From Oscheius dolichura (Eukaryota > Nematoda > Chromadorea > Rhabditida > Rhabditidae), in contig OW051497.1 in NCBI GenBank assembly GCA_932521035.1, positions 6,014,001 through 6,078,000 on the forward strand: a stretch of DNA of 64,000 nucleotides, read 5' to 3'. The position numbers and the translations under genes are program-made. Below the pieces are notes generated by a model that saw nothing but the letters and a program-made list of their open reading frames with translations, had not been told where the DNA came from and ran no database searches. The number at the start of each line of letters is the position of its first letter. Position 1 is the first letter of the stretch. This document shows, in pieces, positions 55,846-64,000 of this stretch.

Positions 55846-58800
55846 ATGTGGTTGAGAAATGTATTATTCTGGGTGCTTTTTGTACCCTCAATCGTAGCAG
55901 AGGACTGTCGAGACACAGGTGAATGGGCCGAGTGGGGAGAATGGAATGCCTGTCCCGAATCCCCCTCCAGCTGGTTTAACTTCCAGGTAGTCTCTTTGCC
56001 ATTTTATTGTAAATTTTATTTAGAGAAGGATACGCCAGTGTGACCCCAGACCAGTTGGCTGTACTCAAACAGCACAGTATACCTGCCCGTAAGTTTTATT
56101 GCTGCTCAAATGAACACACTATCTAGTTTAATCTTACTCCGCCGTTTTTATAACTTCCCCGTTACGGCGGATCAGTATTTTGCGCTTTGAAATTTTGCTG
56201 AACAGAGAAAGAAACCATCCAATTTTCAGGGGCAACTATTCTGAGGTGATAAACTGCTTCGTGAGCACAGCAGCTCCCAGTAAGTGTAGCCTTTATTGAT
56301 GAATAAGACTGTTCAGCTGTGACCACGACTCTGGCACGGGTGACGACTACTGTGGAAATGTATGAACTCATTGGTATAATCCATGGGATTTTAGAACTCA
56401 ACCGATCACCACAATGAGTCAGACGACCACAGCAGAGGTTACTGCGGAGGCAACTACCACTACTGCAGAAATTACCGACGAAGCAACGGTGACAACCGAA
56501 ACTCTTGAAGATTCCACCACGACAGGTGAGCTGGCAACGCCGGAAGCCACGACCACTGCCGAGATCACAACACCTGCACAGATCATAAGCACAACAGCAG
56601 AGAGTCCGACCCCGGCAGAAACAACTGAAGCACCAACAACCACAATGGAAATACAGGATACTTTCACCTCGGCTGAGACCACCACATTAGATGCAACCAC
56701 CACAACTATCGAGATCACTTCTACAGACAGTGCCACCTCAGAAGAATCTACAGAGGCAGCTACGACAACAGCAGGAATTGCTTCGACGACAATTGAAGCG
56801 TTGGATTCTACTACTTCGGAAGAACAATCCACCTTAGAAGCTTCAACTGCCGAGGCCACTTCACTTGCACAGACTGCTGAAAGTATCACCTCGGCAGATA
56901 CGACGACCGAAGGATTTGAAGATACCACCACAACGGAACTGGTTGAAGAAAGTACAACTACAGAAGCAACGGCTGAACAGACAACGACTGTGGAAATGAC
57001 CACGGCGGGAGATTCGACCACTACAACAAACGAACTTATTGAAGAGACGACAGCTTCCCTCGCTTTAGACACATCACTTGCACAGACCACTGATGGAGCG
57101 GTATCATTGACGACCACTTTAGACAGCGAGGCCATGACAACGACACTAGAGCTTACACCAGCCGACACCACCACCCACGCACCTTCCACAGAAGATGCCT
57201 CTACGACTACGATAGAAATGGAGAGTAGCTCATCTGCAAGTGCACAGTCGGAAACAACCACCCTCGAACTGGAGAGTTCGGAGTCATCTTCTGAAGCAGC
57301 TATAACAAGCACTGTGGAAGACACCCCCACCGCAGATTTGTCCTCAGCACAACCATCTTGGACACCATCTTCTGGCGTTGAGACATCGACGGTCGAAATT
57401 ACAGAGGGCTTCACTTCTGCTGAAACTGTAGCCAATGATGAAACCACCACCATTGAGACTAGTATGCTATTTTATTTAACGAAAAACTATAATGTGTTCA
57501 GTCACCTGCGACGACTGCCCGGAACTTGAGGTTCATCTGTACGACTGGGATCCATTCGAGGACGGAGCCTCCGTGTTGAACCGTTACACATACCAAGATT
57601 GCAAATATGTGACATTCACCTGCAGACCATCCAATGTAATTGTCGTCTATTTCCTTTAAGAAGTTTTTTAAGAGAAGTGATACTCGACCGGTAAGAACAA
57701 TATTCGATGGAGATGCTACTCAAAGAGGAAATCCAAACAACGCGTTGTTCGCTTGTCAAAATGGGCTCTGGATTGAACAAAGTCAGCAGCAGCCTGTCAG
57801 CTCTTTATCATGCATCTTTGACATTCCTCGTAAGTCTGCTAGATTGCATGGAAATATCTTTTTTATTTTAAGCAACTACAACACCAACAACAACTACTAC
57901 AACCCCGACGACTACAACTACACCGTTCTTCGGAAGTGAGTGAACGTTTATTTGGGAGCTTCTAACTAATGTTAATTCTTAGTTGATCCAAATGACCCTT
58001 GCTTCAACTGCAGCTATTTGGTTGTGGCTCCTCCGAATGCCGTCGAAGGCTACACGTACATGGATCACAGAATCGAAACTTGTTTGTCTGTTATAGTCTT
58101 CTGCAGACCGCTGAATGTATGTAAACCATTGGCAAAATACGGTATTTCCAGCCAAACATGAATGTTGATTTGCTGATTGACGAAACATCTTATGGATTAG
58201 TTGGATCATCTGTGAACAGGACCTTCACCTGTACCCGAGAACAACACTGGGTCGATACCCTAACCAATGAAGTTATTGGATCTGTAGCGTGTGCGGAGGT
58301 GCCTAAAGACGGTACGTCTTGCCTACATTGAGCGTCAATTGTCTTCCAGGTGCGATGACAACAGAAGGAGTCACAGGCGAATCGACAACAACGGAAGATC
58401 TTGTTTCCACGGGCGAGACAGGTGAAACGACTACATCAGATGGAAGTTCCGGGGAAACGACTATCGAAGGATTCTCCGATGAAACCACAACAGGTTTTGG
58501 AATTGAAACAACTACGGGAGATGGAGGCCTGACCACATCAGAAAGCGACGAAACATCCACCTCAGACGATGTTGGAACGAGCACTGTAGATATCACCGAG
58601 ACGTCAACTGAATTTGGAACTACAACAGAGGAACTGGGTGATACTGAAACGACAGTGAACTCCGAAACGACAACGTCAGGCAACAGTGGAGATGGCGAGA
58701 GTACAACAGTTGACGGGACGGAAACATCTACGGAATTCGGAACGACTACAGCCGAACTGGGCGATACTGAAACGACAGTGGACTCCGGAACAACAACATC

Positions 58801-61800
58801 GGGCTTCAATGGAGATGATGGGACGACGACTATTGAACTAACGGAAACATCAACCGAATTCGGAACTACTACCGATGACTTGGCAAGCAGTGATACCTCA
58901 GTGGATTCCGAGACCACTTCAGGTGGTGAAACATCTACCGGATCCAATAATGACGAATCTACAACAACGTGGTCTGATATTACTTCAGATGAAACAACTA
59001 CCACAAACAACGGAAACTCAGTTGAAACCACTGACAATAGTGAAGGCACTACCAATAGTGGAGGGAACACGGATACTGATACATCTACTGTCGGTATCAC
59101 CGATGCGTCAACGGATGGAACAGCAAGTGAGACAACAACCGTCGAAATTGAAGGTAGGACAGTCATCTTTCGCCATTTTGGATACATCTTTAGACAGCAC
59201 AACTGCATCTGGAAACGGAGAGTCAACAACTACAGGTTGGAGAGAAACAAATGTTATAGCAGCTAGTTTAGATATGGGACTTGTGACAAATACCGCTGAT
59301 CCAACTGGAGGCAGTAGCAGTTCTTCCGCTGGTGCTGATGACACTACTCTTTGGGACATGGAAGAAAGCTCAGCCTCTACAACTGGTTTGGTCAACCTTT
59401 TCGTCTTTACAGTACATTTCATAGAAGGCGGAATCATTGGAGAATCTGAAGCAACAACTTCAGGAATGGATACTACAACAGTTGGAATAACAGGTAACTA
59501 GTGTTAGCCTCTTCACCATATTTGTTCAAGAAGGAAGTTCTACCGAAGACGGCGGTCTCAATACTACAACAGAAGACTTGGAAGGAGAGACAACCAGTGG
59601 TGGCCGATCAAGTGAGAGTAGCAGTGAGGAGTTAAGTGAGGAGTCAACAACTAACGAGGGGGGTTCTGAGACAACGGTAATCCGAAATTAAACTTAAACA
59701 TAATTACGAAGTATAGGCTACTCCTTCAGTTGACCACACATATCCCGAATACACAACCTTGTGGTCGTTAGCTACGGAAGAGGTAAGGAAGAGTTCTCAA
59801 CTAACGGCTCTGAGTTAAGGACACTTCGAGCTCTCAAGGCACTTCTGAAACTACAACCATATCGTTGGATCCGGCAGACTCCGAGACTTCTCCAGCTCCA
59901 ATGGATACAACAATCATGCCAGGATGTGGGGAGTGCCCGCGAATGCAGCCGGTGGTCGCTCCGCCTGCTCCTGGCACTTACAATGGAATGCTGGTCTTGA
60001 ACCATTACACAAATGTTTCTGGCTGTAGATTCTTAGAAATCACCTGCTCCCCAAGAACTGTAACCGTCATTTGTTTGAAAAACTTGTTTCCTCTTAGGGA
60101 GACACAGCCGCTGTACTGTTTTCTAGTGGAGCCGAGACAACTACTGGGCTGGGCGATCAAGTATTCAACGTGCAATGCTCCCCAGATGGATCTTGGATTT
60201 GGAATGGAGCTGACATAATGACAGCGTCTTGTGTTGCGAGATGTGAGTTAAATAAAAGTATTTTTGATCTCTCCAATTAGCTGCCACTCTTCCTGGAACA
60301 ACATTGTTCCCCACCTTACCTCCTGTTACAACGGAGCGAACAGTTCCAACTGTACCAACCACATCACCTCAAACGAATCCAGAACAAGGTACCCGATAGC
60401 ATCTTCTCAAAGTAATGTAATTTTAGCCTGTACTCAATGTGGCAAGCTGTCCATTGATCCGAATCCACCTGAATCTTTTGAGAACGGAATGCTGTCGACA
60501 AATACCGGCAATGATGGCAGCTGCCTCTCCATGCAGTTTGTCTGTCAAGGGACAGACGTACGCTATTCTCTTTAATCTGGGATGTTACATTTTCAGCCAA
60601 CCAGAAATGTCGCTATCGTGATGGGAGGAACAATTCTATACTCAGGAACAGGAACAGTTTCGATGAATCTAACATGCAATGAAATGATGGTATGGACAAC
60701 ACACGAGGGAATGATTGTTCTGGAAGCTGGATGCGCCCAAGAATCGCTTGGATCGTCTGCCACTGGAGCTCCAACTGCGGCTACAACGCCTGCAACCTCC
60801 GTTACACTAAATCCAGCAACACCAATATCCAACAGTACGCCAGCAATATCTCCATGTAAGTATCTGCTTCGTTCTCTGACTACAACCACCTCTCTGTTTA
60901 GCCCAGTGTACCCAGTGCCCTAACATGGTCGCTACACAACCACAGACCCTGGGCTCCAATGAGGATGTCGGAATGCTGGTGCTTGACCATTATTACGATT
61001 ATGTGACAGGCTGTCGCGTAGTCGTGGTCCGCTGCATGGGAGACTCTGTAGGTTTTCTTCCTCGAAACAAAATGTATAGTTTAGGATTACAATAACATGA
61101 CAATCATCTTCAATGGAAATGCCGATCTTCCCTCAGTACCAGGACACTCTTCGACTTCCCTTGTGTGCTCGGACAGTGGGACCTGGGACAGATTAGGCGA
61201 GCACATCCAGAATGTTGCTTGCAAATCAACAAGTACGTTGTCTCGAACTTCGTTGCATTTTTAGACCCTCTGCCTGATGCTACGTTGCCCCCAATTGTAG
61301 TCACACCACCGGTTATAACAACTACTGTTCCCCCAGGAGTGGTCATTCGTAAGATTTTATCTGTTAAATGACTAATTTTCATCCAGCTGAATGCGCTCGC
61401 TGTGCTTCTAACATATTTTCTGAGCCTCCGCCTGGATACAGTAGTGGGTTTATGACCATGGATACACAGAGCGCGCCAGGCGACTGCCTAACTGTTATTC
61501 TGTCATGCGCAGCCCCTTCAGTAAGATAAACTCCATATCATAAACAGCTATGCAGATGGAAATGAGTGCCACCATTATGACGTCGCAGTCAGTCTTGGCA
61601 ATTGGAATATCCACGGTTAATGTCACAATAACCTGTAACAGTTTCGCACAATGGACAAGCGCTGCAGGAGCATCTATCGATACTCTTACTTGCGCATATT
61701 TGAATCCGGGTAAGCCTATGTTTCCTGTTAATATTTGTCGTCCATTCAGTAACTACACCTACAAGCACTCCAGTGGGAACGACAATCTCTTCAACAGCTT

Positions 61801-63019
61801 CAACGCCTGCCAGAGATCCCTGTATGTTTTTGAAAATATTGTAACAGAAGACTATTTAGCGGCATGTACTCAGTGTGCGAACTTGAGTCCCACACAACCA
61901 CCAAGTCTCTCAGCCAACGAAGAAGCAGGAATGCTTGTTCTCGATCACACCTTTGACTCCTTGTCCGACTGTCGCATTGTGGCCATCACCTGCACAGGAG
62001 CATCTGTATGTTTTTAATTAGCCCAAAATATAGCTCACAGGGTTTTGACAACATGACTATCATCTTCAACGGTAACCAAGAGCTTCCTGTCAGCACTGGA
62101 CAAGCTTCGACCACTCTCACATGTACAAATACCGGAATTTGGACTAGGCTGGGGTTGCCGCTTACTACTGTCTCCTGCAAATCTACCGGTATTTTGTCTT
62201 TTTTGGCATTAACATTTTTATCCAGATCCTCCATCTGGTGTAACTTTCCCTGTAACCATCCCGACTCCAACGACTACAACAACCTTTCTACCTGGAACTG
62301 GTAATTGCAGCTTACTCGTGAATTCATACAAATCTATTCAGCACAATGTGCCCGGTGCACATCGAATCCTTTTGCGCTGCCTCCTAGTACATACAGAAAT
62401 GGCTTCCTGATCATGGACACCAACCTCGATGCCAATAACTGCTTGTTAGTAACGCTGTCGTGTGGTTCTCCTGTAAGTATTCGTGTTTCTCCAATGAACA
62501 TTTACACAGGCTGGAGAGACGGCGTCTCTTTTGTTATCTACTGGAACTGTGCTCGCCAGTGCCCCATCTGTGGTTAATACGACAATTACCTGTAATGGTG
62601 CTTCACAGTGGGTAACCGCAGCTGGCACACCTATTGACGCACTCAGTTGCGGCTATGCTCAGGTGATCTTTATCTAGAGAACTATCAACGGTAGCTTTAC
62701 AGCCTGCTGGAACAGACTGCAGTCAAGCAGTTTGGGAGACTTGGCAGGAATGGAGCACCTGTACCGAAACTTGTGGAGCCTGCGGCACAGAGACCAGGAC
62801 CAGAAGCTGTAATACGCCCAATCCCAGTTGCAGCTGCCCGGGGTATTTTTCAGCTCGGTCATGAAAGAGGTATCTTCCAGATCGGCCACTGATACCATTC
62901 CATGCAATTTGGATGTCTGTAAATGGCCGCTATCACCGTGCTGTCCTAACTTCGCCCCAAAGCCGGCAAACGGAAGATTTCAATGTATTTCGACCCTTCC
63001 GACGACGGTCTCCCCCTGA
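55846..63019 (+). CDS. Large mucin-like extracellular protein with TSP1 ends and eight C6 modules
   Basis: Exons join in phase from the signal peptide (MWLRNVLFWVLFVPSIVAED) to the stop at 63017-63019, roughly 2,000 residues. Order: TSP1-like module (EWAEWGEWNACP, RRIRQCDPRPVGC); a Thr-rich mucin region (~56290-57470); two six-cysteine modules (57.5 and 58.0 kb); a second Thr/Ser/Glu-rich region (58.35-59.9 kb) with 41-residue tandem repeats; six further modules starting near 59.93, 60.43, 60.90, 61.39, 61.87 and 62.34 kb; a second TSP1-like module (WQEWSTCTETCGACGTETRT); and a Cys-rich tail. Each module follows C-x2-C ... C-x6-C ... C ... W ... C and matches the C6 domain of nematode extracellular proteins. 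Dense O-glycosylation is expected. A surface, cuticle or glycocalyx role is inferred. AATAAA follows at 63023. Some exon edges in the second Thr-rich region are uncertain because the reading stays open through candidate introns. Confidence 0.85.
58597..58965 (+). repeat. Three tandem 123-bp repeats in the second Thr-rich region
   Basis: The unit begins E-T-S-T-E-F-G-T-T-T and continues E-L-G-D-T-E-T-T-V; copies start near 58599, 58722 and 58845, a period of 123 bp or 41 codons. The first two are nearly identical in protein; the third has diverged (DDLASSDTSVDSE). They keep the frame and are likely to vary in number between strains. Confidence 0.8.
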
Positions 63020-64000
63020 CAGAATAAATAATTGTGAATGTATATATGAACCTCTATTGTCTCTCTGCCAGGATTAATTCGAGCACTAGGAGAAAGGGGA
63101 TAAATAGGAAAACACTTGACGACTATGATGCGGGTCATCAGAGGGGCTAATGAGGCACCGGCTGTCGGCTGACTCTAGCGGTCTCGACCCTAATTGAATT
63201 GGCACCTCCACAGGACGGTAAGACTTTACAAAAGATAAAAGCATCGAGTGTGAGCACTCTCCTCAAGGTGGCTAATTGGCAGACAAGTGACAGTTGAGAG
63301 TCATCGAGAGGTGAGAACGAAGACGCCCCGCACGAAAAATATTTGCCGGCTCTTTCGCACAGTTCCTTTTCTTTCTACCATATCAGGCATTATTTCAATA
63401 CTGTTAAGCACGCTCAATACTTTATGAGCTCAAAAGGGTTTACGGTCAAGTAGGGCTGTAGAATAGCTGGACGGATGTTTCTGAAGCGACTCAAAGGGTG
63501 CTGATTGGCAACTTGAACCAGTCAAGCACCCCTTAGAAGCCCTAGAAGACAGCGAACAGGGTCATGGCAGCCCTCTTATACTCTGCTCCCTTTCATCTTA
63601 TCATTTGAATTCATTACACTTCTAACCAAAGTAATCCGATCAATTCTTACCTTCCATTTCGATTCTTGATGTGGTTGCTATCCTTTCTCTTACGAAACTT
63701 ATCCGACGCCTTAAAAACTATTGTTGAAATCCAAGGGTCGTTTCTTCGCTCCTCAGTGCAGCTTTTATGCAATCAGCTACCGTAATATCCTAGAGATGCC
63801 TCGTTTCTCGCTTCAATCCTAATGTGATTGAGACAATAGAAGCCTAATCTGTCTGTTTGCCGCCCAATCTAGCATCCTTAGGCGGTACCCGAAACCGACA
63901 CTGACACTCTGATTGCCTACCAACCGGCTGTCACTTTTCTTCTGTTTCAAAGTAAGTCTTCGTCTGTTTACTAGGCTACTGTATTTCCCCGGGGATGGCT
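63020..64000. other. 3' flanking region without a supported gene
   Basis: After the AATAAA of the mucin-like gene I see no exon chain on either strand to the end of the window. Confidence 0.4.

Noticed and set aside
56419-57453. 344-codon Val/Ser-rich open frame on the minus strand opposite the first Thr-rich region
   Set aside because: Antisense of Thr/Glu/Ala codon runs lacks stop codons by composition; no signal peptide, splice structure or domain on that strand. The sense frame joins in phase to neighbouring exons.
58303-59229. 308-codon Val/Ser/Pro-rich minus-strand open frame opposite the second Thr-rich region
   Set aside because: Same compositional artefact of Thr/Ser/Glu codons; the sense frame contains the 41-codon repeats and continues into C6 modules.

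Overview
This is a gene-dense animal nuclear window, most likely from a nematode. Evidence: almost every coding region is cut by GT-AG introns of about 34-45 nt; the last gene carries eight six-cysteine modules of the C6 type typical of nematode extracellular proteins; and the other genes (ANMT/NNMT-like methyltransferase, DEG/ENaC channel, FMRFamide-type receptor, NMDA receptor, LETM1, cathepsin F, ATG18) fit. I cannot place it to clade; introns this short and the GC-AG introns argue against a close relative of Caenorhabditis elegans. All gene models were built by eye by joining exons in phase, so internal exon edges are approximate.

Layout. 1.3-2.5 kb (+): SAM-dependent N-methyltransferase. 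2.7-12.7 kb (-): a very large gene whose C-terminal part is an ACC-synthase-like PLP aminotransferase and whose remaining ~2,000 residues are mostly disordered, with about 16 copies of an [I/V]-x-L-D-D-[V/I]-F motif; all junctions I could read are in phase, so I treat it as one gene. 12.8-15.5 kb: no supported gene. 15.5-17.5 (+): secreted flavin amine oxidase. 17.7-20.4 (-): LETM1. 21.3-23.3 (-): membrane-anchored phospholipase B-type GDSL lipase with a 303-bp TTAA-flanked element in one intron. 23.7-24.5 (+): small secreted protein of unknown function. 24.7-27.8 (+): DEG/ENaC channel with a ~365-residue in-frame insertion before TM2. 28.4-29.9 (-): peroxisomal 2-hydroxyacid oxidase. 30.2-34.2 (-): cystatin-cathepsin F precursor, with two genes nested on the + strand in its 2.35-kb intron. 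35.6-36.7 (-): secreted Thr/Cys-rich protein. 37.6-39.2 (-): ATG18/WIPI. 39.8-41.0 (+): secreted cystatin. 41.6-44.0 (+): two-TM guanylate cyclase with a NIT-like sensor. 44.2-47.9 (+): GluN2-type NMDA receptor subunit with an unusual pore. 48.1-50.4 (-): FMRFamide-like GPCR. 50.4-54.6: no supported gene. 54.7-55.3 (-): small 'WWACD' protein. 55.8-63.0 (+): giant mucin-like TSP1/C6 extracellular protein.

There is no operon-like functional theme, although several neuronal signalling genes (DEG/ENaC, guanylate cyclase, NMDA receptor, peptide GPCR) are present. The most unusual items are the disordered-repeat/aminotransferase fusion, the DEG/ENaC insertion, the NIT-type guanylate cyclase, the NMDA pore built across a GC-AG intron, and the TTAA element.
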